Origin: Gammaproteobacteria bacterium
GTDB lineage: Bacteria > Pseudomonadota > Gammaproteobacteria > Xanthomonadales > Xanthomonadaceae
DNA: 9,493 nt
Reading direction: 5' to 3'
Assembly: GCA_030431185.1 (NCBI GenBank)
Contig: JAUIJO010000119.1
Coordinates: 1 to 9,493 of the forward strand
The notes beneath the pieces were generated by a model. The model did no database searches, was not told the DNA's origin, and saw only the letters and a list, made by a program, of their open reading frames with translations. Below are positions 1 through 5,645 of this stretch, one piece after another. A program made the position numbers and the translations under genes. Numbering within the stretch: position 1 is the stretch's first letter; each line of letters opens with the position of its first letter.

Positions 1-160
1 TCTGGAGCTGCGGCTGGGCCTGCTCGTTGAACACGCCGGGGGTGCCGGGGGCTTCGAAGGACACGTCCTTGGCGTAGATCTTCTCGATCGAGAAGGTCGG
101 GCCGTTCTCGGTGGCGGCGTCGGCGGGCGCGGCGGCGCCGTTGTTCAGTTCTTCAGCCAT
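1..160 (-). CDS. secB: Protein-export chaperone SecB, N-terminal part (cut by the window edge)
   Basis: Only the first 53 codons are present. SecB is a cytosolic tetrameric chaperone that keeps precursor proteins unfolded and hands them to SecA for Sec translocation. The visible peptide opens MAEELNNGAAAPADAAT and continues with FSIEKIYAKDVSFEAPGTP and VFNEQAQPQLQ. This matches the family's first beta strand, where a short acidic/Ala-rich tail leads into (F)xIxKIYxKDxSFExPxxPxxF. The ATG is preceded by CTGGAG with an 8-base gap after GGAG, a good ribosome binding site, and the AT-rich stretch behind it is a likely promoter. A rhodanese gene lies upstream on the same strand, as in the E. coli yibN-grxC-secB-gpsA order, but grxC is absent from the gap. 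The identity is secure from the KIYxKDxSFE signature. The C-terminal helices and any zinc-binding tail cannot be judged. Confidence 0.93.
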   Translation of the reverse strand, partial: MAEELNNGAAAPADAATENGPTFSIEKIYAKDVSFEAPGTPGVFNEQAQPQLQ

Positions 161-174
161 TTCGGCAACTCCAG

Positions 175-225
175 GAAAATAGATATTGATTGGATGTACG
201 GATGCGGAAGTGTCGCATGTGCCCC
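175..225 (-). promoter_or_regulatory. Candidate secB promoter region
   Basis: Just upstream of the secB ribosome binding site is an AT-rich patch (175-195) that stands out in a very GC-rich window. Read on the minus strand it holds ATATCT and TATTTT-like sequences about 25-35 bases before the ATG. A weak TTCCGC element sits 17 bases upstream of ATATCT. The boxes match the sigma-70 consensus poorly, so the position is inferred mainly from base composition and the gap between genes. Confidence 0.3.
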
Positions 226-240
226 ATTCGGCCCTGGCTT

Positions 241-271
241 GGCCCCGCCCCTGTCAGGGGAGGTTGGGGCC
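241..271. terminator. Nested stem-loop between the rhodanese gene and secB
   Basis: GGCCCC (241-246) pairs with GGGGCC (266-271). Inside it CCCCT (248-252) pairs with AGGGG (256-260) around a three-base loop, giving a strong two-tier hairpin. It lies about 95 bases beyond the rhodanese stop and about 80 bases before the secB start, so it could end rhodanese transcription or fold in a long secB leader. There is no run of T on either side, so intrinsic termination is uncertain. Confidence 0.35.
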
Positions 272-365
272 GGCCGGGCCGGTTGCAAGGGCGCTGGGCG
301 GGATGGGCAGGGGGCCCGGCGCGCGATGGCCGCGAAAACGTGACCGCGCGCAATACCCCGGCGGC

Positions 366-815
366 TCAGCGGCGACCCTTGACCAGGGGCAAGTCGGCCT
401 GCTGCCAGGCCTGGACACCGCCTTCGAGCCAGTAAACCTGCTCGAAACCGGCTTTCTTCAGCCGCTGCGCGGCCCCCGCCGAGGCCGTGCCGTTGCGGCA
501 GACCACGGCCACGGGCAGGGTCTTGACGCCCGCAAGCAGCTTGCTTTCGGGATCGAACTGGCTGGGTGAGACCGACTTGCTGCCGGCGATGTGGCCCTTC
601 TCGAAATCGCCGCTGGAGGACAGGTCGACGACCAGCGCGTCCTCGCGGTTGATCAGCCCGGTCAGTTCCGCGGGCCGCAGGGCCTTGTAGCCCCTGAACA
701 GGCGAGCCACCTCGGTGTAGACCAGGGCCACGGTGATGCCGGCAAGACCGAGCGAGAGGTAGATGTGGCGGCCGGCGAAGGCCAGCAGTTCTTCAAGGTT
801 CACGGATGCATCCAT
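366..815 (-). CDS. Membrane-anchored rhodanese-like protein (YibN type)
   Basis: Single-domain rhodanese homologue behind one N-terminal membrane segment. The hydrophobic stretch IYLSLGLAGITVALVYTEV forms the anchor. The rhodanese fold follows, with the DALVVDL strand, DFEKGHIAGS, and an active-site loop VVCRNGTASAG whose cysteine is the expected sulfur carrier, then VYWLEGGVQAWQ near the end. Family members move sulfane sulfur or act as redox helpers, but the substrate here cannot be told. Layout and position beside secB match E. coli YibN. The start is ambiguous. ATG at 815 gives 149 residues (MDASVNLEELLAF). ATG at 851 adds 12 residues and GTG at 803 removes 4. None has a clear ribosome binding site, though GGA lies 7 bases before the GTG, and E. 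coli YibN begins at about this level. The upstream lipoprotein gene stops at 879, so co-transcription is likely. Confidence 0.87.
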   Translation of the reverse strand: MDASVNLEELLAFAGRHIYLSLGLAGITVALVYTEVARLFRGYKALRPAELTGLINREDALVVDLSSSGDFEKGHIAGSKSVSPSQFDPESKLLAGVKTLPVAVVCRNGTASAGAAQRLKKAGFEQVYWLEGGVQAWQQADLPLVKGRR

Positions 816-878
816 GAAAGCGGGGCCGGGATTGTCGCCCAGCGCCGCCATGGGCGCAAAGAACGCGTGGCGCGGACC

Positions 879-1322
879 CTACTGCCCTTTCCAGAAATCC
901 GGCATGCCGCTGGTCAACCACCACTGCTTGGTGTCCGCGTCGTATCGCCATTCCTCGCGATACTGGGCGGTCCGCTCGGCCATGGTGTGGCGGTTGATGA
1001 CGCCGATCTCGATGTCGCGGGCGGCATACCCGCCCTTGAGGTCCGCCGTCGATGCGATCTCGCGATACGAGGAGATCTGCAGCTGCGCATAGCGCTCCAG
1101 CTCCAGCTCGGTCATCGGGTGCAGGTCGCGGTAGCCGGGGTCGACCCGGCTGAAGGCCCCTTCGAAGTCGCCCCAGCGGATGGAGCCGGCCCAGGCGTAC
1201 TGCCGCTTCTGCAGCGAGTCGTTGACGGGGCCCAGGCTGTTCGCGCAACCGGCCAGCAGCAGGCCGGCGACGAACAGCACCAGCAGGCAGGCGACGGATC
1301 GGCGGGTCGGAAACGTTCTCAT
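879..1322 (-). CDS. Small lipoprotein of unknown function
   Basis: A 147-residue predicted lipoprotein. The N-terminus MRTFPTRRS is followed by a hydrophobic core (residues 10-22) and the lipobox LAGC, with Cys26 as the lipidated residue. Asn28 at +3 and Ala27 at +2 contain no inner-membrane retention Asp, so outer-membrane sorting is plausible. The mature part is about 120 residues, mixed helix and strand, aromatic-rich at the end (EEWRYDADTKQWWLTSGMP), without a family motif I can name. The shape loosely resembles small NTF2-like secreted domains, but this is only an impression. A GTG nine codons upstream would also be in frame. ATG at 1322 is preferred because it puts the positive n-region directly before the hydrophobic core and has GGGG five bases upstream. 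It lies between the thioesterase and rhodanese genes on the same strand with short gaps (67 and about 30-60 bases). Confidence 0.85.
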   Translation of the reverse strand: MRTFPTRRSVACLLVLFVAGLLLAGCANSLGPVNDSLQKRQYAWAGSIRWGDFEGAFSRVDPGYRDLHPMTELELERYAQLQISSYREIASTADLKGGYAARDIEIGVINRHTMAERTAQYREEWRYDADTKQWWLTSGMPDFWKGQ

Positions 1323-1389
1323 CGATACCCCAGGTGAAGGATGGCCCACGCATCGTACCGGTTCGCGCCCGGCGCGACAGCGGCGCCGG

Positions 1390-1884
1390 TCAGGGCTTGG
1401 CGATCGCGACGTAGCGGGCGGCGAACTCGGTCGCGCTGCCGCCTTCGGGCAGGCGCGCGTGGGCGACGATGGCGATGCGCGCGCGACCGCGGTTGCGCAG
1501 GGTGGCGACGAAGGTTTCCCAGTTGGCGCCGGGAGCGGCCTCGGCCTCCACGCGCAGGTCGGCGTACAGCGGCGCGAGATAGCCGATCTGGCTGTCGGCC
1601 ACGAACACGTCCGCCTTGAGGCCGGCCCGCTCCAGGTGCAGCGACACCACGCCCCAGGAGGCCAGCGTCATCATCGAGGCCAGGCTGCCGCCGAATGCAC
1701 AGCCCTTGTCGTTGACGTGGCGGGCCAGCGGGGCGCCCAGGCGCAGGCAATGGCCGTCGTAGCCGTCGATGCGGATGGCCATCGCCGCGACCGGCGGCAT
1801 CGACTGGTAGTGCTCGGCAAGCCGGGCCAGGGCACCGTCGGGATCGAGCGGGGCGGAGGGCGGGCGCAGGGGATGGACGGACAT
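1390..1884 (-). CDS. YiiD_C-type hotdog-fold putative thioesterase
   Basis: A 164-residue single-domain hotdog protein like the C-terminal half of E. coli YiiD. The hotdog helix is recognisable as NDKGCAFGGSLASMMTLASWG (58-78), the family's N-K-x-x-x-F-G/A-G-S-L ... L-x-x-W-G signature. A strand with DVFVADSQIGYLAPLYADL (92-110) follows, then a final strand pair ending AARYVAIAKP. Hotdog enzymes of this kind hydrolyse acyl-CoA or acyl-ACP thioesters, but the substrate of this subfamily is not established. No signal peptide or membrane segment is seen, so it is probably cytosolic. ATG at 1884 has no obvious ribosome binding site, and a leaderless transcript is possible. It is divergent from hemD (115-base gap) and probably heads a transcript running through the lipoprotein and rhodanese genes. 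Confidence 0.85.
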   Translation of the reverse strand: MSVHPLRPPSAPLDPDGALARLAEHYQSMPPVAAMAIRIDGYDGHCLRLGAPLARHVNDKGCAFGGSLASMMTLASWGVVSLHLERAGLKADVFVADSQIGYLAPLYADLRVEAEAAPGANWETFVATLRNRGRARIAIVAHARLPEGGSATEFAARYVAIAKP

Positions 1885-1916
1885 CGGCTGGGAGGGCGGG
1901 GGTGGGCTGCGTGAGG

Positions 1917-1948
1917 GTACAGGCTTCTGGCGACGCGGGCCCCTGTAC
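1917..1948. promoter_or_regulatory. Inverted repeat in the thioesterase/hemD divergent gap
   Basis: GTACAGG (1917-1923) and CCTGTAC (1942-1948) form a perfect 7-base inverted repeat with an 18-base spacer. It lies in the 115-base gap between two divergent genes, where it could control either. A dyad with very similar half-sites lies before hemX (2818-2857). No protein is assigned. Confidence 0.35.
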
Positions 1949-1999
1949 GACGGGGTATGGAACAAGCCCGATGCCGCCCGGCTGTGCCAAGCTTCCCGC

Positions 2000-2761
2000 A
2001 TGGCCGCGTCCTTCATCGCCGACTGGCACCTGGTATCGCTGCGCCCGCAGGGGCGCCACGGCAGCCTGCGCGCGGCGGCGCGTCGCCACCGGGGCGGCGT
2101 GCTGGCCGTGTCGGGCTGCCGCATCGAAGCGCTCGACGACCCCGGGTCGCGGGCCGCGCTGGACAGCGCGCTCGCATGCGGGCTCGCAGTCTTCACGAGC
2201 CCCGCCGCGGTCGATGCCGCGGATGCCCTGCGCTCCCTGGCCGGGGTCACGGGCCTGCATGCCCTGGCGGTGGGCGCGGGCACCGCCGATGCCTTGCGGC
2301 GGCATGGGGTGGCACGGGTCACCCGGCCCTCGCGCATGGACAGCGAGGGCCTGCTCGGGCTGCCGGTGCTCGTCGACATCCCGGGCCACCGGCTGGGCCT
2401 GGTGACCGCCCCGGGGGGGCGCGGCGTGTTGCAGCCCGCGCTCGAGGCGCGCGGGGGCCAGGTGCTGCGTGCGAACGTGTACGCACGACGCCCGGTGCCG
2501 CCGTCGCCTCGCGCGGTGCGGGCGTTGCGCCAACTGGACGGGCCCGCCGTGGTCGCGGTCAGCAGCGCGGACGCCTTGGCGCACGTGCTGGAAGGACTGC
2601 CCACGGACGTGGCCGCCCGTCTGCGCGCCCTGCCCGCCGTGGCGAGCAGTGCCCGCCTGGCCGAACGGGCCCGGCAATCGGGTTTCGCCGAGGTCCAGGC
2701 CGCCGACGGCCCGCGTCCGGCGCAACTGGTGGGCGCGGCGATCCGCTTGCTGGGCGTCTGA
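2000..2761 (+). CDS. hemD: Uroporphyrinogen-III synthase
   Basis: HemD closes and inverts ring D of hydroxymethylbilane to make uroporphyrinogen III, the branch point to haem, sirohaem and cobalamin. The 253-residue length is normal. The family is poorly conserved, but key landmarks are present: N-terminal VSLRPQGRHGSLRAAARR, FTSPAAVDAADAL (family F-T-S-x-x-A-V), then ALAVGAGTADALRRHG, then MDSEGLL, VTAPGGRG and the second-domain strand RANVYARRPV. A later VAVSSADAL matches the family's S-S/T-x-x-A-L element. hemX and hemY follow, which strongly supports the call. hemC, often directly upstream in gammaproteobacteria, is absent and the upstream neighbour is divergent. The ATG lacks a strong ribosome binding site. 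No upstream alternative looks better, and the family N-terminus fits this start. Confidence 0.9.
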   Translation: MAASFIADWHLVSLRPQGRHGSLRAAARRHRGGVLAVSGCRIEALDDPGSRAALDSALACGLAVFTSPAAVDAADALRSLAGVTGLHALAVGAGTADALRRHGVARVTRPSRMDSEGLLGLPVLVDIPGHRLGLVTAPGGRGVLQPALEARGGQVLRANVYARRPVPPSPRAVRALRQLDGPAVVAVSSADALAHVLEGLPTDVAARLRALPAVASSARLAERARQSGFAEVQAADGPRPAQLVGAAIRLLGV

Positions 2762-2780
2762 GGCCGACGCTCGCCCGGCT

Positions 2781-2814
2781 GCGTGCCGGCCGCGCCGCGA
2801 CGCGCCCTGCACGC
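2781..2814 (+). terminator. Weak stem-loop just after hemD
   Basis: GCGTGC (2781-2786) pairs with GCACGC (2809-2814), and a smaller CGCG/CGCG pairing is possible within the loop. It starts 20 bases after the hemD stop and has no T-tract. It may attenuate read-through or only reflect the GC-rich composition. Confidence 0.2.
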
Positions 2815-2817
2815 GGT

Positions 2818-2857
2818 GAACAGGGGCTTCCGGTAGCATGCAGGTCTCCCCCTGTTC
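2818..2857. promoter_or_regulatory. 9-base inverted repeat upstream of hemX enclosing a -10-like box
   Basis: GAACAGGGG (2818-2826) and CCCCTGTTC (2849-2857) are perfect inverted copies with a 22-base spacer, 14 bases before the hemX GTG. The spacer holds TAGCAT (2834-2839), a plausible -10 hexamer, though no good -35 is seen. It could be an operator flanking an internal promoter, or an RNA hairpin in the hemD-hemX leader that affects hemX translation, since hemX lacks a clear ribosome binding site. The half-sites resemble those of the dyad before hemD. Confidence 0.4.
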
Positions 2858-2871
2858 CGTGACGTGCCCCC

Positions 2872-3882
2872 GTGTCAGACCCCAGCCCTCCTGCCCCGAA
2901 CTCCCATCGCCGTCGCGGCGGCGGCGGCTTGGCGCTGCTCTTCATCCTGCTCGTGGTCCTGCTTGCCGCGGGGTCCTACGGTTGGCGCCAATGGCAGGCG
3001 CGGGAAGCCCGGCAGGCAGCGGACGAACGTGCCGCGGTCGCCGATGCCGACCATCGCATCGAGGCACTCAACGAACGCCTCAACGCCCTGCGTTCGGACC
3101 AGAACGCACAGGCCCAGCGCCTGCAGCAGGCCGACGCGACCAACCGCGTGCTGAGGGACGAGTTGCTCGGCATCGGCCAGCGCGCGGCCCTGCTCGAGGA
3201 CAGCGTCATGCAGCTCAACGACCCCGCCCGCACGGGGGTGCAGGCGATGCGGCTGGAAGAGGTCGAGCTGATGCTCATCCTCGGCGAACAGCGCCTGCGG
3301 GTGGCCGGCGACCTGCCCGGCGCGAAACGCAATTACGCGATGGCCGCCGATGCGCTGGACACCATCAAGGACGCGGCCAACCTCAACCTGCGCCAGTCGC
3401 TGATCCAGGAGCGGCAGGCGCTTGATGCGCTCGACGCCGACCCGCGCTCGCAGGCGCTGGCCGAGATCGCGGCCTTCTCCGGCAGCCTGGACCAGGCGCC
3501 GCCCGTCGACACCCGGCCTTCGACGTACAGCGAGGGGCCGTGGTGGAAACGCGCCTTCGCGAACATCTTCGACATCCAGCCGCGCGAACGCGTGGTCGCC
3601 GAGTCGCCCGCCGATCGCGCCGACGCCCTCGCCGCGCTGCAACTGGAGCTGACCCTTGCCCGGCTCGCGGCGGAGCGTCGCGACGGCGAGGCCTATCGCG
3701 CCGCGCTTGGACGCGCGGATGCCTGGCTCGGCCGCCTGTGGGCGCCGTCGAGCACGCTCGAGGACAAGCGCCAGGCGCTGGACGCCATCGCCGCGCGCCC
3801 GGTTTCACTGTCGATCCCCACCCTGGGCAGTACGCTGGAATTGCTGCGGCAGACGCGCGGCGCCCGCCAGGAGACCCCATGA
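2872..3882 (+). CDS. hemX: HemX, membrane-anchored haem-cluster protein
   Basis: A 336-residue HemX-family protein. Such proteins are often annotated as uroporphyrinogen-III C-methyltransferase, but no SAM-binding methyltransferase motif is visible, so I treat it as non-catalytic with no proven role. A Pro/Arg/Gly-rich cytoplasmic tail (1-19) leads into one membrane segment (about 19-38), followed by a long charged coiled-coil-like region (about 42-115) with regular Leu/Ala spacing (HRIEALNERLNALRSDQNAQ). The conserved HemX core follows, with EVELMLILGEQRLRVAGDLPGAK-type residues at about 130-152. WWKRAFANIF at about residues 224-233 is another family landmark. The start is GTG at 2872 with only a weak upstream Shine-Dalgarno match. 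This places a polar tail before the membrane segment, as usual in the family. It ends ATGA-overlapped with hemY. The gap after hemD is 110 bases. Confidence 0.9.
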   Translation: MSDPSPPAPNSHRRRGGGGLALLFILLVVLLAAGSYGWRQWQAREARQAADERAAVADADHRIEALNERLNALRSDQNAQAQRLQQADATNRVLRDELLGIGQRAALLEDSVMQLNDPARTGVQAMRLEEVELMLILGEQRLRVAGDLPGAKRNYAMAADALDTIKDAANLNLRQSLIQERQALDALDADPRSQALAEIAAFSGSLDQAPPVDTRPSTYSEGPWWKRAFANIFDIQPRERVVAESPADRADALAALQLELTLARLAAERRDGEAYRAALGRADAWLGRLWAPSSTLEDKRQALDAIAARPVSLSIPTLGSTLELLRQTRGARQETP

Positions 3883-5129
3883 ACCTGTTCCGCAGCCTGT
3901 TGTTCTGGATCATCCTCGCCCTGGCCGGCGCGCTGGTCGCGCAGGTGCTGGCGCAGGATCCCGGCGAGGTCATCGTCAACTTCGCCGACTGGAGCTACCG
4001 CAAGTCGCTGTCCTACACACTGCTGCTGCTGATCGTCGCGATCATGCTGGCGTGGGTGCTGTGGCGCGTGCTCAGCGCACCGTTCGTGATGTTGCGCCGT
4101 CGTCGCAAGAAGGCGGCACGCATGCGGCTGATCGATGGCCTGGAGGCCGTGCACCGCGGCGACTGGAGCCGCGGCGAGAAGCTGCTCCTCGACGCCGCCC
4201 GCGACCGCGAGGTCGCCACCGTCGCGAGAATCGGCGCCGCGCATGCCGCCAGTGGGCGCGGCGACGCACGGGCGTCGCGGCAGCACCTCGAGCCCTTGTC
4301 GGGCCAGCACGCCGCTGCGCATGCCGTCGCCAGCGCCGAACTGGCCCTGGCCGAAGGACGCCCGGCCGATGCCTTGGCCGCACTCGACGCCCCCTCGGCA
4401 CAGCCCTTGCCACCGCGTGGGCTGGCGCTTCGCGCCGATGCCCTGGCCACGCTGGGGCGTGCCGGCGATGCCTATGGCCTGTTGGGCGCACTGCGCCAGC
4501 AACAGGCCCTGCCGTCGGCGCGACTGGAGGCCCTTGAAGCGCGGTGGGCCGAAGCCGGCCTGCGCGAAGCGGCCGACGCCAATGTCCTCGCCGATCGCTG
4601 GGAAGCCCTGCCCAAGCCCCTGCGCAGCAATGCCGCCGCGGTCGCCGCCTATGCCGAACGCGCCGCCGCCTTGCGCTGGGAAGACGCCGCAGCGCGCAGC
4701 GTCGAACAGGCGCTGGATGCGCGCTGGAGCGACGATCTCGCCGGCCTGTACGGGCGCCTGCGGATCGGTCGCATCGACGACCGCCTCGCCAACGCCGAGC
4801 GCTGGCTGCAGGCGCATCCGGCCAGTCCCGGCCTGCTCCTCAGCCTGGCCCGCCTGCATCGGAGCAAGGGCCAGTGGTCGCAGGCCGAGGCCTACCTGCA
4901 CCGCGCCCTCGCCCAGGGCGGCAACGCCGAGGCCTGGGAAGAACTCGGCCACGGCTTCGCCCAGGCCGGCGAGGACACCCGCGCCCGGCACTGCTACCAG
5001 AACGCCTTGCGCGTCGCCCGCGGCGAGGCGCCGGTGGACATCCCCGGACGCGACCTCAAGCAGAAGATCTACGACCAGGCCGCGATCGAGGAGCGCGACG
5101 AGCACGGCCTGCCGCGCCTGCGGGAGTAG
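3879..5129 (+). CDS. hemY: HemY, inner-membrane TPR protein of the haem cluster
   Basis: A 416-residue HemY. It has the family build of two N-terminal membrane segments (about 5-24 and 46-65) separated by a short periplasmic hairpin containing GEVIVNFADWSYRKS. A basic patch (RRRRKKAARMR) lies on the cytoplasmic side, followed by a large alpha-helical TPR-like domain. Clear TPR-type helices include GDWSRGEKLLLDAARDRE, SLARLHRSKGQWSQAEAYLHRAL and WEELGHGFAQAGEDTRARHCYQNAL near the C-terminus. The protein is not the Bacillus protoporphyrinogen oxidase that shares the name HemY. Its biochemical role in proteobacteria is not firmly known, and a scaffold for haem enzymes has been proposed. ATG overlaps the hemX stop by four bases (ATGA) and has AGGAG five bases upstream, so translation is probably coupled. 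A longer upstream reading in this frame lies inside hemX and is not used. Confidence 0.92.
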   Translation: MNLFRSLLFWIILALAGALVAQVLAQDPGEVIVNFADWSYRKSLSYTLLLLIVAIMLAWVLWRVLSAPFVMLRRRRKKAARMRLIDGLEAVHRGDWSRGEKLLLDAARDREVATVARIGAAHAASGRGDARASRQHLEPLSGQHAAAHAVASAELALAEGRPADALAALDAPSAQPLPPRGLALRADALATLGRAGDAYGLLGALRQQQALPSARLEALEARWAEAGLREAADANVLADRWEALPKPLRSNAAAVAAYAERAAALRWEDAAARSVEQALDARWSDDLAGLYGRLRIGRIDDRLANAERWLQAHPASPGLLLSLARLHRSKGQWSQAEAYLHRALAQGGNAEAWEELGHGFAQAGEDTRARHCYQNALRVARGEAPVDIPGRDLKQKIYDQAAIEERDEHGLPRLRE

Positions 5130-5146
5130 CCGCGAGCGTCGCCAGT

Positions 5147-5200
5147 CTTGCGGTCCAGGCCCGCGCTGCCCGTCGGCATGTCCGGGCTTGCGGTCCGGGC
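5147..5200. repeat. Near-identical 14-base direct repeat in the hemY/exported-protein gap
   Basis: CTTGCGGTCCAGGC (5147-5160) recurs as CTTGCGGTCCGGGC (5187-5200) with one mismatch, start to start 40 bases (close to four helical turns). Both lie in the 142-base gap before the small exported protein gene. They might be protein-binding sites or a chance local duplication. Confidence 0.3.
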
Positions 5201-5271
5201 GGGAATGGATTCCACTGGGCGCAGCCGGGTCGAGGCCCCGGAATGCGGATGCGATTCACCAGGAGAACGAC

Positions 5272-5580
5272 ATGCGGTTGGCAACGGCAGTGATCCTGAC
5301 AGTGGCGTTTTCCGCCGCTTCGGCCCAGCAGTACGACGAGCAGGTATTCAACCAGGCCAGCGAGCTGGTCCCCTGGTGCAAGTCGGAGGCAGAGGCCCGC
5401 TACATCGCCAAGGGCATCACGCCCTTCCAGTGGACCGCTCGTTATTACGATCGCAGCAACGTGCTGTACGTGGAAGGCAAGCTCAGGGCGCACGGCGACG
5501 ACGTACCCGTGACCTGCCGGGTGGCGCGGGGCGCGCGCGAACGCTATGCAACGGTGGAGATCGACGACCCCACGCTGTAA
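5272..5580 (+). CDS. Small exported protein of unknown function
   Basis: A 102-residue protein with a clean Sec signal peptide: MRLATAVILTVAFSAASAQQ, with predicted cleavage after ASA (residue 18). The mature 84 residues hold two cysteines, Cys36 (in VPWCKSEAEARYIAKG) and Cys82 (in VTCRVARGAR), well placed for one disulfide. Later strands such as SNVLYVEGKLRAHG and RYATVEIDD suggest a small beta-rich periplasmic fold. AGGAG lies six bases before the ATG, the strongest ribosome binding site in the window, which fixes this start over the long shadow frame running in from hemY. It lies 142 bases after hemY on the same strand, perhaps with its own promoter. I do not recognise a family, and a role in haem synthesis is not implied. 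Confidence 0.82.
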   Translation: MRLATAVILTVAFSAASAQQYDEQVFNQASELVPWCKSEAEARYIAKGITPFQWTARYYDRSNVLYVEGKLRAHGDDVPVTCRVARGARERYATVEIDDPTL

Positions 5581-5597
5581 GCCCAGGAGGATGCGCG

Positions 5598-5642
5598 GGT
5601 GGCGCCTGCGGGAATGAACGCCGGCGACGCCGGCGCGCCACC
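5598..5642. terminator. Nested hairpin between convergent genes, putative bidirectional terminator
   Basis: GGTGGCGC (5598-5605) pairs with GCGCCACC (5635-5642). Inside, GCCGGC (5620-5625) and GCCGGC (5629-5634) form a second tight stem with a three-base GAC loop. It occupies most of the 65-base gap between the stops of two convergent genes, the usual place for a shared terminator. No clear T-run follows on either strand, so the termination function is inferred from stem strength and position. Confidence 0.45.
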
Positions 5643-5645
5643 TTG

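Noticed and set aside
1319..2839. A 506-codon open frame on the minus strand across the thioesterase and antisense to hemD
   Set aside because: Very rich in Arg, Ala, Gly and Pro with no recognisable domain. It overlaps genes with clear family signatures. Long stop-free antisense frames are expected at this GC content.
1957..2862. A 301-codon plus-strand frame overlapping hemD
   Set aside because: Composition is Arg/Gly/Pro-heavy low-complexity typical of a frame-shifted shadow. hemD in the other frame carries the conserved motifs.
2872..3882. HemX as an active uroporphyrinogen-III C-methyltransferase
   Set aside because: No SAM-binding motifs are seen. The protein is a membrane anchor plus coiled coil and HemX core, so the enzyme name often given to this family is not supported by the sequence.
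3693..5105. A 470-codon minus-strand frame opposite hemY
   Set aside because: It mirrors the hemY codon structure and lacks any family motif or ribosome binding site. hemY has the membrane segments, TPR helices and coupling to hemX.
4135..5580. A 481-codon frame that would fuse a hemY-overlapping stretch to the small exported protein
   Set aside because: The part before 5272 is a Pro/Arg/Ser-rich shadow of hemY. The AGGAG and signal peptide at 5272 mark the true start.
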